Source: Paenibacillus contaminans
Lineage (GTDB): Bacteria > Bacillota > Bacilli > Paenibacillales > NBRC-103111
Assembly: GCF_003285015.1 (NCBI RefSeq)
Contig: NZ_QMFB01000005.1
Coordinates: forward strand, 62,001 to 126,000
DNA length: 64,000 bases
Reading direction: 5' to 3'
The translations under genes and the position numbers were made by a program. Below, one piece after another: positions 25,616 through 35,108 of this stretch. Positions within the stretch are counted from its first letter, which is position 1. Each line of letters opens with the position of its first letter. Under the pieces are notes generated by a model. It was given only the letters and a program-made list of their open reading frames with translations, ran no database searches and had not been told where the DNA came from.

Positions 25616-27955
25616 CTACAGATCGGCCAAAGCTTGGGCCAGCAGACCGACATCGATAATGTCAATATTTTTGTCGCCGTTCAGGTCGTAATAGACCATT
25701 ACGCCGTCCGATGTCTTGCCGATATTTTTGGCGACCAGCAGAAGGTCTACCAGATTTACAACGCCGTCATGGTTTACGTCAAACTTGTATAGTTTTAGCG
25801 TTGTTCTAGTTTTTACATCGGATGTGAAAGTCTTGCTTTCTATAACGCTTCCCTTGAGCGTTTTCAATACGGAGCCGGCTTTAAGCGAAAGAATCGCATC
25901 TCCTTGCCCATCAAGCGCTTTGAATGTGACATAAACAATGCCTACATCTCCGTTTACGACGCCGCTATCCGTTCTGGCAATATGAATGTTCAGCACACCA
26001 TTGTTTTCTTCTTTGGTCAGGGACGTATTGCCGATTGCGCCAAAATCCGGATGCGCCGTTACGTCCACAAGCTCAAGCACACTCGCATCAAACGCCAAGC
26101 TCAGTTCGGCTCCTGTCAGCGATTCCGCATATCGGGAACCGAGCTGCACCGAGAAGGTATCGTCTTTAGCCGCATATTCCGGCGATTTTATTTCAAGCTG
26201 CATGAGTTGACGTTCGTACGTAAACAAGAAGTCATCGAAATAAGCGACAGCCGTGCTGCCTTTATTGACAAGCGCAAACAATCTCGCATATGCGGCATCG
26301 TTCGGAGCGATCCCTTTTACTTCAGCCTTGAACCATAAATCGACAGGCGTACTGGAATGCTGCAAAATATCCGCTCCCACTTGAACATTCTGCGCGTTAA
26401 AGAAACGAAGCAAGAATGTAGCGCCGTTGCCAGCCGGAGCCGGCGAGCTCGCGACATACTGCATCGCCGAAGCTTTATACTCGACGCCCGGTTTTACCTG
26501 GAGCTTCTCGCTTTGAATGACAGCATTGTCGCTTGTCGTCGTATCCGTCAGCTTGAGGCTGAAATTACCCGAATATTTTTTGTCAGCGGCAAGCTCGTGC
26601 TTGATGTCCGCACTCGAAGCAGCCCATTTTTCCCAGCTTGTAATCGAACCGTTCGTCATACCCCGCTCAAAACCGGCATTCGGAACCGGTATGCTGATTA
26701 CCGCTTTCAAATCGTCGGATTCGATTATTTTCTCGGATAAATCCTCGGGAGGCAGCGTTGGCGTCGGTGTCTTAAACGATAGCTCGACATCGTCAAAGTA
26801 CGTATTGCCGGTCCAAGCTTTCGTTATCAATAAAGCGGCCGATACAAAGACGGCATTCGCCGGCGCCACTTTGCCCGTAAGCGAAACTTGCGCAAACTGG
26901 CCATGTGCGCTTGTGTTGCTGTAATGCTTCGAAACCGTATCATTGGTCAATTCATTGCCGTTCGCATCGTAGAAGCGAATCTGAATCGAACCGCCTACGG
27001 AACCGCTCTTCCAGCCTTCCGGCTGATTCGGATTGATCCAAGCGCTTAATGCGTATTCTTTGCCGGGTTCAATCGGATATTTGTAGGTGACCAGCTCAAC
27101 CGTATGCGTGCCCGCCGAGTTATCGAACAGGTTCAAGCTCTGATTGCCGCTCTTGTAAACCGCATTGCTGACACTGTACGAGGCTTTGCCATAGACATCG
27201 TCCACCACGGCGTAACTTGCAGTCCATCCGGGAATGCTGCCGTCCTGCCCTACCGCGCTCTCAAAACCCGGATTGGTCAGCGCCACGGTGCCGGACTCCG
27301 GCGACGGATATGTGATCCGAACGTCGTCGAAGAAGTTATTTCCAGCCCAAGCTGCAGTGATCAGAAGGGAAACGGCGACATATCTCGCTTCAGGCGGAGC
27401 GACTTTACTAGGCGGTGAAAGCAGATTAAATTCGCCTTTCGTGCCTGTGTTAAAATTTTGCACCGAGCGGCTATTGTTTATCTCATTATTATTCGCATCG
27501 TAGAAACGAAGATAGATCGATCCGCCTACGGAACCGCCTTGGTAGCTTGGAGCGGCGGGCTGATTATGATTTAACCATGCGGTAACTGTATACTCTTTGC
27601 CCGGTATAACCATATATTTATCGCTTATCATTTCAACCGTATATCCTGAGGAAGTCCCATTACCACTATCAAACAAATTCAAGCTTTTGCTGCCGGATTT
27701 TGCAGCCGCACTGCTTACGCTATGCGTTACTTTACCGCCGCTATCATCTTTTGCGGTGTAATTCACATTCCAGCCCGGAATTTTACCGTCCTGCCCGACC
27801 GCAGCCTCGAAGCCGGGGTTAACCATCGTAATTTCGGCTGTCGGGACCGGCGGTTCCGCAGCGCCGGCCTTCGGAAGAGGCAAGACCGTGAAAACGGTCG
27901 CCGCCAACATTGCCGATGCAGCGAGCGTGGCTATCCTTTTTCTTAACAATCTCAA
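25616..27955 (-). CDS. Secreted three-CBM protein with cohesin-like and dockerin domains
   Basis: 779 residues, second gene of the operon. A signal peptide is followed by three tandem jelly-roll modules of the CBM4/9/22-like 'NPGFE...GW' type at about 40-225, 226-400 and 425-590 (MVNPGFEAAVGQDGKIPGW; LTNPGFESAVGQDGSIPGW; VPNAGFERGMTNGSITSW). Then comes a cohesin-like domain (about 592-722, LTGAELSLAFDASVLELVDV) and a C-terminal dockerin with loops DVNHDGVVNLVDL and DLNGDKNIDIIDV. Start chosen at TTG 27955, eight bases after AAGGAG; GTG at 27964 is too close to that site. The gene begins 12 bases past the upstream gene stop. Confidence 0.85.
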   Translation of the reverse strand: MRLLRKRIATLAASAMLAATVFTVLPLPKAGAAEPPVPTAEITMVNPGFEAAVGQDGKIPGWNVNYTAKDDSGGKVTHSVSSAAAKSGSKSLNLFDSGNGTSSGYTVEMISDKYMVIPGKEYTVTAWLNHNQPAAPSYQGGSVGGSIYLRFYDANNNEINNSRSVQNFNTGTKGEFNLLSPPSKVAPPEARYVAVSLLITAAWAGNNFFDDVRITYPSPESGTVALTNPGFESAVGQDGSIPGWTASYAVVDDVYGKASYSVSNAVYKSGNQSLNLFDNSAGTHTVELVTYKYPIEPGKEYALSAWINPNQPEGWKSGSVGGSIQIRFYDANGNELTNDTVSKHYSNTSAHGQFAQVSLTGKVAPANAVFVSAALLITKAWTGNTYFDDVELSFKTPTPTLPPEDLSEKIIESDDLKAVISIPVPNAGFERGMTNGSITSWEKWAASSADIKHELAADKKYSGNFSLKLTDTTTSDNAVIQSEKLQVKPGVEYKASAMQYVASSPAPAGNGATFLLRFFNAQNVQVGADILQHSSTPVDLWFKAEVKGIAPNDAAYARLFALVNKGSTAVAYFDDFLFTYERQLMQLEIKSPEYAAKDDTFSVQLGSRYAESLTGAELSLAFDASVLELVDVTAHPDFGAIGNTSLTKEENNGVLNIHIARTDSGVVNGDVGIVYVTFKALDGQGDAILSLKAGSVLKTLKGSVIESKTFTSDVKTRTTLKLYKFDVNHDGVVNLVDLLLVAKNIGKTSDGVMVYYDLNGDKNIDIIDVGLLAQALADL

Positions 27956-27967
27956 TAGACTCACTCC

Positions 27968-29998
27968 TTATCTGTGTTCGATCAACCGCAGCAAGATGAC
28001 GGCAACGTCCGCGCGGTTCGCGTTCGATTTAGGCAAGAGGGTGTTGTTTCCGACGCCGTTAATAAGGCCGTTCGCCCTTGCCAAATAGATCGCATCCTTA
28101 GCCCAATCGCTGATCGAATCGTCGTCCGCAAATTTGTCCGTCGTCGAAGCGGCAGCTTTTAACAGGCCCGAATTAACGAGCATGACGGCCATTTCCTCGC
28201 GCGTCAGCTTGCCGTTCGGATTAAAGTCGACGCCGTCGCCTTCCACGATTCCGGCTTTTTGAGCCGCATTCACTTCTCCTGCGTACCAAGCATCCGCATC
28301 GACATCTTTAAAGGAATCCGCGCCGCTCAAAACGGAATCCAACCCCAGAATACGGACAAGCAAAGCGACACACTCGGCTCGCGAAATGTCTTTGCCAGGC
28401 GAGAACTCTTCCTCTCCCGTTCCGTTCATATAGTGCTTGGCCGACAGCGCTTCAATGGCATGCAGTGCTTCCGCGTACACATTTTCCGTATCTTTGAAGT
28501 TTGCGGAGAATTCCATAACGGCGTAAATACCAGGCTCGCCCGCAGCAAGTTCGAACTGTCCGTCGTTCTGCTTGGCTTCTCTCACATACTCCCAGGATGC
28601 GGCGGATTCGTTCCATACATATACGCCCAGCTTATGGGCTTTCGGGCCGGCAGCGTCATAGGTAAGCTTAAGCTGGACTTGCCCAGCCGCAATATTGGCA
28701 GCGACCGCTTCGCCATCTTCCATTGTCGAGATTTGCAAGTGCAAACCGGAAACAAACTTCAAACGTTTGTCGGCTTGCCGTTCGGACTGCTCTTCTGCAG
28801 CCGTTAATTGGAGCAAGGTTTGTTTGTCGTTCGATAGAGCGTCCGGCGAGATCAAAGCTGCTCCTTGCCCATTCTCCAGCACGAGCGATACTTTGCCGCC
28901 CTCCAGAAGCTTGGCTTGATCCGAGGAAACGAGCAGCTCCGAAGCTGCATGATCGGCAAGCCGGATATGGATTTCTTTACCCGAAGGCAGATCTAATTTA
29001 TGGCTTGCCGCCAGCTCGGAAAGCTTCTCCAATGCTTGCACGGCGTTCATTAACGAATCTTGATCGAGCGTCATCGAACCCGTCGCCGAATCGGCAGTCG
29101 TCTTCACGCTATTTTGCAATTTCTGCTGCAGCTCGCCTGCCAACTTCTCCAACTGATTCATTTCGGCAGAGGAATATTTGCCTGTTCCGTTAGCGAGCAG
29201 CGTCGTCAATTGTGTCAAAGCTTGCGACGGATTATCCGAAGCCAGATTCTTCTCCAACTCCTGTAAAGCTTGCTGGACATTAGGAGCTGCCGTTGCGGAA
29301 GGAGAAGGAGTCGGGCTTTGCGGCGATGGTGATACCGACGGCGATGGCGATACTGACGGCGTTGGCGATACCGACGGCGATGGCGATACCGACGGCGTTG
29401 GCGATGGCGACGGCGTTGGCGATACCGACGGCGTTGGCGATACTGACGGCGTTGGCGATGGCGACGGCTCAGGCCCGCTTGCAATCCCGATCGTCAGCGC
29501 CCCTCCGGCAGCGATCGCCAGCTCCTTCAAATCTTTGTACCCGCTCGCATTTATGTAGCTCTCGCTCGTAACCGCTTTAACTCCTTCGATGGAGATATCC
29601 GCATTACCGGTACTGCGAGCAACGAAGTCCAGTTTGGCAACCGTCGGCGAGTTCGTGACTGAAGCTCCCGAGCGCAGCAGCGGCAGCAAGACCGTGCCCT
29701 CCGTATGGTTGATGCGTATACCGCCAAAGTCTTTATAATTTCCTTGCGGATTAGCATTTTTCAATTCCAGCTTCGACGCATCGTATTTCACTTGAAATTG
29801 CACACCGTACAAATCGGCGGCATCGCGGGCAACGACATGAATGGTAACCCCATCACCTTGCGCTACCTGGTTCCCGTTATACTCCAAGCGGAGCGAAGCC
29901 GTTCCCGTACCGGAATAGTTTGCTGCAAACGCATACATAGGAGTACAAAAAATAAGACTCAAAATAAGAACCGGCATAATCAGACGTTTATAGTTCAT
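27968..29998 (-). CDS. SLH-anchored cohesin protein (surface scaffoldin-like)
   Basis: 676 residues, first gene of the operon. A signal peptide (1-25) precedes an N-terminal cohesin-like domain (about 30-175, [18 protein letters not shown] and a late [13 protein letters not shown]). A Pro/Ser/Thr linker of repeated SPTPSV units (about 178-245) follows, then a region of unknown fold (about 250-500) and three C-terminal SLH domains (about 505-676; [25 protein letters not shown]). SLH domains hold proteins to pyruvylated cell wall polymer. The layout matches anchoring scaffoldins: a cohesin shown on the surface to capture dockerin partners, two of which are encoded directly downstream. Confidence 0.88.
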   Translation of the reverse strand: MNYKRLIMPVLILSLIFCTPMYAFAANYSGTGTASLRLEYNGNQVAQGDGVTIHVVARDAADLYGVQFQVKYDASKLELKNANPQGNYKDFGGIRINHTEGTVLLPLLRSGASVTNSPTVAKLDFVARSTGNADISIEGVKAVTSESYINASGYKDLKELAIAAGGALTIGIASGPEPSPSPTPSVSPTPSVSPTPSPSPTPSVSPSPSVSPTPSVSPSPSVSPSPQSPTPSPSATAAPNVQQALQELEKNLASDNPSQALTQLTTLLANGTGKYSSAEMNQLEKLAGELQQKLQNSVKTTADSATGSMTLDQDSLMNAVQALEKLSELAASHKLDLPSGKEIHIRLADHAASELLVSSDQAKLLEGGKVSLVLENGQGAALISPDALSNDKQTLLQLTAAEEQSERQADKRLKFVSGLHLQISTMEDGEAVAANIAAGQVQLKLTYDAAGPKAHKLGVYVWNESAASWEYVREAKQNDGQFELAAGEPGIYAVMEFSANFKDTENVYAEALHAIEALSAKHYMNGTGEEEFSPGKDISRAECVALLVRILGLDSVLSGADSFKDVDADAWYAGEVNAAQKAGIVEGDGVDFNPNGKLTREEMAVMLVNSGLLKAAASTTDKFADDDSISDWAKDAIYLARANGLINGVGNNTLLPKSNANRADVAVILLRLIEHR

Positions 29999-30319
29999 TT
30001 CCGTAAATCTCCTTCCTGCAACTATTCATTTTTCAACCCAGTCTCCAAGAGCACGTGTATAAATAAAAAATGCTCCAGCTTTCATATCCGCATATAGCTT
30101 TACGCGAATTCTTTCTATCACCCCCGAGATAGAATTTCACATCTACCACACATCAAAGAGACCACCCATAATATCCGAGTAAATTATGATCCAGTTAAGT
30201 TTATGATAACCACCTAAAAAGCATGACCGAAATAAAAAATGTCCTCCTTTTATTGTATTTTCAAGTAAAATACTGATTTTTTCTTAAAAAACCAAAATTA
30301 TATGTTGCTTATCTAGTTC
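29999..30319 (-). promoter_or_regulatory. Long 5' leader of the cohesin operon
   Basis: The promoter at 30327-30356 leaves about 320 untranslated bases before the first start codon. On the minus strand the segment at about 30071-30165 has a TTCTATC/GATAGAA hairpin followed by CGCGTAAAGCTATATGCGG and GAAAGCTGGAGC, loosely like the GCAAAGC part of c-di-GMP-I riboswitches, and then an ATTTTTTATTT tract. A riboswitch is only suspected. Confidence 0.35.
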
Positions 30320-30326
30320 ATAGTTG

Positions 30327-30356
30327 ATTATAATCACAGCTAAAAGGAACTGTCAA
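30327..30356 (-). promoter_or_regulatory. Promoter of the cohesin-dockerin operon
   Basis: On the minus strand TTGACA (30351-30356) and TATAAT (30327-30332) are 18 bases apart. The -10 box is part of a GATTATAATC palindrome. Confidence 0.7.
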
Positions 30357-30371
30357 CGAAATTTGAATCCC

Positions 30372-30399
30372 CTTACATGGTCTTACATGTTGCACAACA
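30372..30399. promoter_or_regulatory. Candidate operator between divergent genes
   Basis: Two direct repeats of CTTACATG (30372-30379 and 30382-30389), the second overlapping the inverted repeat TGTTG-CA-CAACA (30388-30399). It lies directly upstream of the minus-strand -35 box and about 35 bases upstream of the TATAAT box (30435-30440) of the GntR gene. A natural site for that regulator. Confidence 0.5.
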
Positions 30400-30480
30400 T
30401 TTCTGGAATGATATGGTGAATCAACGCTTTATGATATAATTAGCTGTCGATGGATTATTTTGTAATCGGGGTGTTTGGAG

Positions 30481-31833
30481 ATGGGCTCAAAACCGAAACG
30501 TTCTACTTTCAGGGGCCGCTACGAGGAAATGATGATCACATTAAGAAATGAAATCATAACAAATATATGGGAAGAAGGAAGCTACCTGCCTTCCGAGTCC
30601 GATATCGCCGACCGTTTTCAATTAAGTAAAAACTCGGTACGCAAAGGGCTGGATCTGCTTGCCGCCGAGAACTTCATCGAGAAGATCCCGCGAATCGGAA
30701 ATCGCGTCCGGAAATCTCCGACGGGAACTACGATCAAATTGGGCTACTACCCTTCCTTGATTAAAGAAGCGCAATTCCAAGCTTTAATAGACGAGTTTCA
30801 CAAGCAGCACCCACTTATCCGGATCAACATGATTCCTATGCCTTATTACCATACGAATCCGACCATGAAAGACTACATGGAATCCGATAACATCGATGTA
30901 ATGACGATCAATAATTGGAATGTGGAGCTATTCACGAATCCTGACGGCCCGCCTGACATGCTCGAGCCTCTAGCCGCCAAAGAAGGCGTTTACCCGGTTC
31001 TAAACGAGCCGTTTACGCATGACGGGAAATTATATGTACAGCCGTTCATGTTCTCTCCGGTCGTTCTTTGCTACAACAAAAATCATTTTACGGAGAACAA
31101 AGTTCCGGAGCCGGACAGCAGTTGGACGTGGGATACGGTTAAAAAGGCGGCGCACCAGCTATCGACCGGCAGAGACCGGTATGGATTTTTTTTCCATCTT
31201 TTATCCGATAATCGCTGGCCTATCTTCTTGCTGCAAAATAACGTCGTGTTCAATCGCGGCAAAGAGAAAGGCAATAACCTGGAGCTTGACAGAACTTCGC
31301 TTAAAGGAAGCTTCCAAACCTTAATCGACTTAAGCGAGGAAGTATTCCCGCCGTTCCTGTCCGAGAACGATCACGACGTGGATATGCTGTTCCGTCAGCA
31401 AAAGGTATCGATGATACTAACGTCATACTTCTTCCTGAATATGATAGAAGACGTCGACTTCTCGTACGATATTTCGCCGCTGCCCTATCTTGGAACGCCG
31501 AAAACGCTGGTCATCGTCATCGGGCTTGCCATCAATAAAAACTCAAAGCATAAACAAGCGGCGCAAACCTTTATCGATTTCATGCTTTCCCATGAAGCGC
31601 AGCTCAAGCTGAGGCAAAACACGCTAAGCCTTCCCAGCCTGAAAAGCGCCGCCGAATGGAACGGACAAGTAAACGTCAAGCAGCCGGAGCGTTACTTTAT
31701 TTTCCGTGAAACATTCCCCACATTCAGCTATCACACGGCTCTCAATGTGACCTACTCCGAGCTGGAGGAGATCCGGCAAAATATGAAGCTGTATTTATCC
31801 AAAATGGAAGGTTTGCAGGTTTTTTCACGATAA
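30481..31833 (+). CDS. GntR regulator fused to an ABC-type solute-binding domain
   Basis: 450 residues. The N-terminal winged helix (about 15-80) shows the GntR signature YLPSESDIADRFQLSKNSVR. From about 90 on, the sequence follows extracellular solute-binding proteins of sugar ABC transporters (IKLGYYPSLIKEAQFQALI, LYVQPFMFSPVVLCYNKNHF, DSSWTWDTVKKAA, then INKNSKHKQAAQTFIDFML). There is no signal peptide, so it acts in the cytoplasm, using the binding fold to sense a sugar or oligosaccharide. ATG at 30481 follows GGGGTG. It is divergent from the cohesin operon, with a repeat-rich region between, so it probably regulates that operon and itself. Confidence 0.87.
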   Translation: MGSKPKRSTFRGRYEEMMITLRNEIITNIWEEGSYLPSESDIADRFQLSKNSVRKGLDLLAAENFIEKIPRIGNRVRKSPTGTTIKLGYYPSLIKEAQFQALIDEFHKQHPLIRINMIPMPYYHTNPTMKDYMESDNIDVMTINNWNVELFTNPDGPPDMLEPLAAKEGVYPVLNEPFTHDGKLYVQPFMFSPVVLCYNKNHFTENKVPEPDSSWTWDTVKKAAHQLSTGRDRYGFFFHLLSDNRWPIFLLQNNVVFNRGKEKGNNLELDRTSLKGSFQTLIDLSEEVFPPFLSENDHDVDMLFRQQKVSMILTSYFFLNMIEDVDFSYDISPLPYLGTPKTLVIVIGLAINKNSKHKQAAQTFIDFMLSHEAQLKLRQNTLSLPSLKSAAEWNGQVNVKQPERYFIFRETFPTFSYHTALNVTYSELEEIRQNMKLYLSKMEGLQVFSR

Positions 31834-31874
31834 ATAAGTGCGTTTGTTAGCATAGGTATAAAGACTTTAATTCA

Positions 31875-31922
31875 AAATCCCCTGAAGTCCGTTTCTATGA
31901 AACCGTCGTTAGGGGATTTTTT
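31875..31922 (+). terminator. Terminator of the GntR-SBP gene
   Basis: AAATCCCCT/AGGGGATTT hairpin with a 27-base loop and a T run. The remaining part of 31834-32064 holds no gene. Confidence 0.7.
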
Positions 31923-32064
31923 ACTGGCTTGCGTGCGCAAATCCGGTGCAGAGCAAACGGAAGTCTGTGCCATGTGCGTTTTGCCGGTCGATGCGGTATA
32001 GTAGGAATGAAACGACGGCCCATTTCGCCAAAATGCGCCGCGCAATATCGAACGGAGTGAGAAC

Positions 32065-33636
32065 GTGACATCGGAGAAGAAACACGGAGCCGGCGGAAGC
32101 ACGGACCGCAAAGCGGCCGGTAACCGGAACAATGGGAACGAGAAAAAAAATACAAATCGATCGTACAAAAACACAGCAAATAAAGATACGGCAAGCAACC
32201 TGAGGCCAGACAGGCCCGACAGCCAAAAACACCGTCCCAAAACGGCTTCAGCCGTTTCCCCCGCATCAGCGGAGGATGTGCGGGTCGGCGATACGATCGT
32301 CGTCACCGTCAAACGGATCGGGATCAATGGAGAAGGCGTCGGCTATTATAGACGGAAGGCCGTTTTCATTAAAGGCGCCCTTCCCGAGGAAGTCGTCAAA
32401 GCGGCCGTTACGAAGGCCGAACCAGGATATCTTACGGCGGAAATTAAGCAGCTCGAGAAAAAATCACCCCTGCGCATTCAGCCGGCCTGCTCCGTTTATG
32501 AGACTTGCGGCGGCTGCCAGCTTCAGCATATGAGCTATGAAGGCCAGCTCCGCGCCAAGGAAGAGCTCGTCCGTGAAGCGTTCGCCAGATATACGAAACG
32601 CGATAATATCCCCGTTCGGCCGATCATCGGCATGGACGACCCTTGGGGCTATCGCAACAAGGCGCAGCTGCAGGTCGCTACGCGGGACGGACGTGTGCTG
32701 ACGGGCTTGTACGAGGCGGGTACGCACCGGTTTGTCGATATTACCGGCTGTCCGATCCAGCATCCGGGCATTAACAGCGTCATGCAAACAGTCAGCGGCA
32801 TCGTGCAGAAGCTCGGCATTCCGATCTATAACGAACGGACCAAACGCGGAGCACTACGCATGGTCGTGGCTCGTGTCGGTACGGAAAGCGGAGACGTTCA
32901 ACTGACGTTCATAACGGCGGGAAATGAACTGCCAAACGCAGACAAGCTCGTCGCTCTCGTTCGCGAAACGCTCCCTTCCGTAAAAAGTATTGCACACAAC
33001 ATCAATCGCGAAAACACGCCGCTTGTATTCGGCGAAACGACTAACGTACTCTGGGGCGATGAGCGCATACGCGAAAAGCTGGGCGACGTCGAGCTTTCCT
33101 TGTCGCCGCGCGCTTTCTTCCAGCTTAACCCACAGCAGACGCTGCGGCTTTACGACGCGGTCAAGGAAGCGGCGGCGCTTACCGGGCGCGAGCTCGTCGT
33201 CGACGCTTACTGCGGCACCGGGACGATCGCGCTGTGGCTCGCGCCGTTCGCCGGGGAAGTGCGCGGCATCGAAGTCATCGCCGATGCCGTCGAGGATGCC
33301 CGGCGCAACGCCGAGCTGAGTGGCGCGAGCCGCGCCAGCTTCCATACGGGCCGCGCGGAGCAGCTGCTGCCCGAGTGGGTGCGGGCCGGCACCCGTCCCG
33401 ACGTCATCGTCGTCGACCCGCCGCGCACCGGCTGCGACCGCAAGCTGCTGGACGCGATCGCCGCAGCCAAGCCCAAGCGGCTCGTCTACGTCTCCTGCAA
33501 CCCGTCGACGCTGGCCAAAGACTGCGCCGTCCTGCTCGACGCCGGCTTCCGCATCGAATGGGCCCAGCCGGTCGATATGTTTCCGCAGACGAGTCACGTT
33601 GAATGCTGTGCGTTGATAGTTAGAAGTAAAGAATAA
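32065..33636 (+). CDS. rlmD: 23S rRNA (uracil-5-)-methyltransferase, RlmD/RlmCD family
   Basis: 523 residues. A low-complexity, basic N-terminal stretch (1-65) precedes a TRAM domain (about 70-130), an iron-sulfur motif (CSVYETCGGCQLQH, plus CPIQH later), and the SAM-methyltransferase domain with VDAYCGTGTIALWLA, VVDPPRTGCD and the catalytic VYVSCNPSTLAKD. It methylates 23S rRNA uracil to m5U. Starts at GTG after GGAGTGAG. The last 14 codons (from HVECC) appear to come from an integrated element: the serine recombinase gene ends inside them, and alternative copies of the rlmD end are found at 40028 and 42418. Confidence 0.93.
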   Translation: MTSEKKHGAGGSTDRKAAGNRNNGNEKKNTNRSYKNTANKDTASNLRPDRPDSQKHRPKTASAVSPASAEDVRVGDTIVVTVKRIGINGEGVGYYRRKAVFIKGALPEEVVKAAVTKAEPGYLTAEIKQLEKKSPLRIQPACSVYETCGGCQLQHMSYEGQLRAKEELVREAFARYTKRDNIPVRPIIGMDDPWGYRNKAQLQVATRDGRVLTGLYEAGTHRFVDITGCPIQHPGINSVMQTVSGIVQKLGIPIYNERTKRGALRMVVARVGTESGDVQLTFITAGNELPNADKLVALVRETLPSVKSIAHNINRENTPLVFGETTNVLWGDERIREKLGDVELSLSPRAFFQLNPQQTLRLYDAVKEAAALTGRELVVDAYCGTGTIALWLAPFAGEVRGIEVIADAVEDARRNAELSGASRASFHTGRAEQLLPEWVRAGTRPDVIVVDPPRTGCDRKLLDAIAAAKPKRLVYVSCNPSTLAKDCAVLLDAGFRIEWAQPVDMFPQTSHVECCALIVRSKE

Positions 33637-35108
33637 GCAGAAGGGTTCGAGAATCTGTAAAAGATTCTCGGACTCCCGTCTGCTTTAATTTCAATACGAT
33701 CGATCAATCTATGAAGGATTTCTGGCGTAAGCTCCTTGAAAGATAGGAACTCCTCAAGGGTTTTCTTCAATTCCGAAAAAGCTAAAGTATCATCTTGAAT
33801 TTGAAGCGATTCATCTTGCTGGCATTTTTTCTGCATCAGTTCATCTATTTCCTGATTTATAGAAGTAACGTATTCATCATATTCTCTTTTTGGCATATCT
33901 CCATCAAAATGCTTGTCATGAGCTTGTTTCTTCCGATTTCTGAACTTTTCTATTTGAGTATCTATTGTTCTGAGCACTTTTTCATTCTGTTGCTTTTGCT
34001 TCCTTAACTGGTTCTCAAGCTTTTTAATCACAACATCATTACTTAAATTCGATACAAGCATTTGAATATCTTGTAGAATAACAGAGATTAGATCGGCTTC
34101 ACGAACGAGATGATCGGTACACTTTTTACTTCCATATTTATTATAACTACCGCACAAGTAGCCTTTGACATTCTTCTTAAAGTGCATGCCACGCCCACAA
34201 TCAGCACAATATGCGGTATTCGTAAATAGATGTACCTCTGATTGCGGTCTCGTCCGTTTTCTACTTTCAAGTAATTGCTGAACAACTTCAAAGTCTTTTC
34301 TTGTAACAATTGGTTCGTGGGTATCTTGGACGATGATGAAGTCCTTCGGATCTTTATAGTTCCTATTTTTGTTCGTTACACTTTTAGTTGTAGATCGGCA
34401 TTGTACCAAATCGCCCACATAATGGGGATTCGTAAGAATTCCACGAATCGTAGATCCTCCCCACATATCAGAAGCGTTTTTCTTTCCAGCAATTTGTGAC
34501 GGGGTAGGAATACCTTCTTCGTATAACTCACGAGCAATACAATCATGTCCTTTTCCCGCCAAATAGCCTCTGTATATCCGTCTAACAATATCTGGGGTTG
34601 GGTCATTTCGTACATACAAGCGACCGTCTTTTAATCCATAACCAAGTGGCGGAATTGAACCTTTAAATTCACCACGTTGAGCTTTAAGTTTAAAGGTCGT
34701 TTTTACACGATCACTAATTCGTTGAGACTCCTGCTCATACATCCAAGCATAAAGCCCAAACATATGAACATTACCTTCGGGAGTATTAATGGCATTGTCT
34801 AACGTAATAATATCAAGGTTATGATTTAGGGTAACATCTCGAATCTCGTAAGATAAACCTCCGTTTCTTGCAAGCCTCGAAAGTTCTTTTGCCAATATCA
34901 TATCGAACTTCTTTGCCTTTGCGTCTGCTATAAGGCGTTGTAAAACTGGACGTTTTGAAGTTGTCCCCGTCTCGATTTCCACATAAAAGTCAAAAACAGT
35001 CCAACCTCTTTCGGAAACATAGTTGAGAAACAAATTCTTTTGATTTTCCAGTGAACTTTTCTGTTCTTCCTTGTTAGTTGAAACTCGTACATATATTGCA
35101 CATCTCAT
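33594..35108 (-). CDS. Large serine recombinase (integrase)
   Basis: 504 residues. The N-terminal resolvase domain shows YVRVSTNKEEQ with the nucleophile Ser at about 10 and LAKELSRLARN. The recombinase domain is at about 155-270 (IPPLGYGLKDGRL), a zinc-ribbon-like region has CADCGRG and later CGSYNKYGSKKC, and a long coiled coil follows at about 355-430. This architecture carries out site-specific integration and excision of phages and conjugative elements. Its 3' end overlaps rlmD by 43 bases, tail to tail, placing it at the left end of an element integrated in rlmD. AT-rich compared with the neighbouring rlmD. Confidence 0.95.
   Translation of the reverse strand: MRCAIYVRVSTNKEEQKSSLENQKNLFLNYVSERGWTVFDFYVEIETGTTSKRPVLQRLIADAKAKKFDMILAKELSRLARNGGLSYEIRDVTLNHNLDIITLDNAINTPEGNVHMFGLYAWMYEQESQRISDRVKTTFKLKAQRGEFKGSIPPLGYGLKDGRLYVRNDPTPDIVRRIYRGYLAGKGHDCIARELYEEGIPTPSQIAGKKNASDMWGGSTIRGILTNPHYVGDLVQCRSTTKSVTNKNRNYKDPKDFIIVQDTHEPIVTRKDFEVVQQLLESRKRTRPQSEVHLFTNTAYCADCGRGMHFKKNVKGYLCGSYNKYGSKKCTDHLVREADLISVILQDIQMLVSNLSNDVVIKKLENQLRKQKQQNEKVLRTIDTQIEKFRNRKKQAHDKHFDGDMPKREYDEYVTSINQEIDELMQKKCQQDESLQIQDDTLAFSELKKTLEEFLSFKELTPEILHRLIDRIEIKADGSPRIFYRFSNPSAYSLLLTINAQHST
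33595..33609. other. Left attachment site (attL) in the 3' end of rlmD
   Basis: CACGTTGAATGCTGT. The related sites are CATGTGGAGTCGATC at 40028-40042 and CATGTGGAGTGCTGT at 42418-42432. All three encode His-Val-Glu in the rlmD frame. Confidence 0.7.
33643..33687 (+). terminator. Hairpin after rlmD, inside the recombinase gene
   Basis: GAGAATC-tgtaaaa-GATTCTC flanked by AGCAGA and TCTGCT outer arms, followed by TTTAATTT. It lies in the recombinase coding end and could stop transcription coming from rlmD. Confidence 0.55.

Noticed and set aside
29290..29470. Short direct repeats that could suggest a CRISPR array
   Set aside because: The repeats encode the SPTPSV linker of the cohesin protein; there are no spacers.
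32854..33597. A 247-residue minus-strand frame opposite rlmD
   Set aside because: Antisense to the methyltransferase motifs, no ribosome binding site, no recognisable family.
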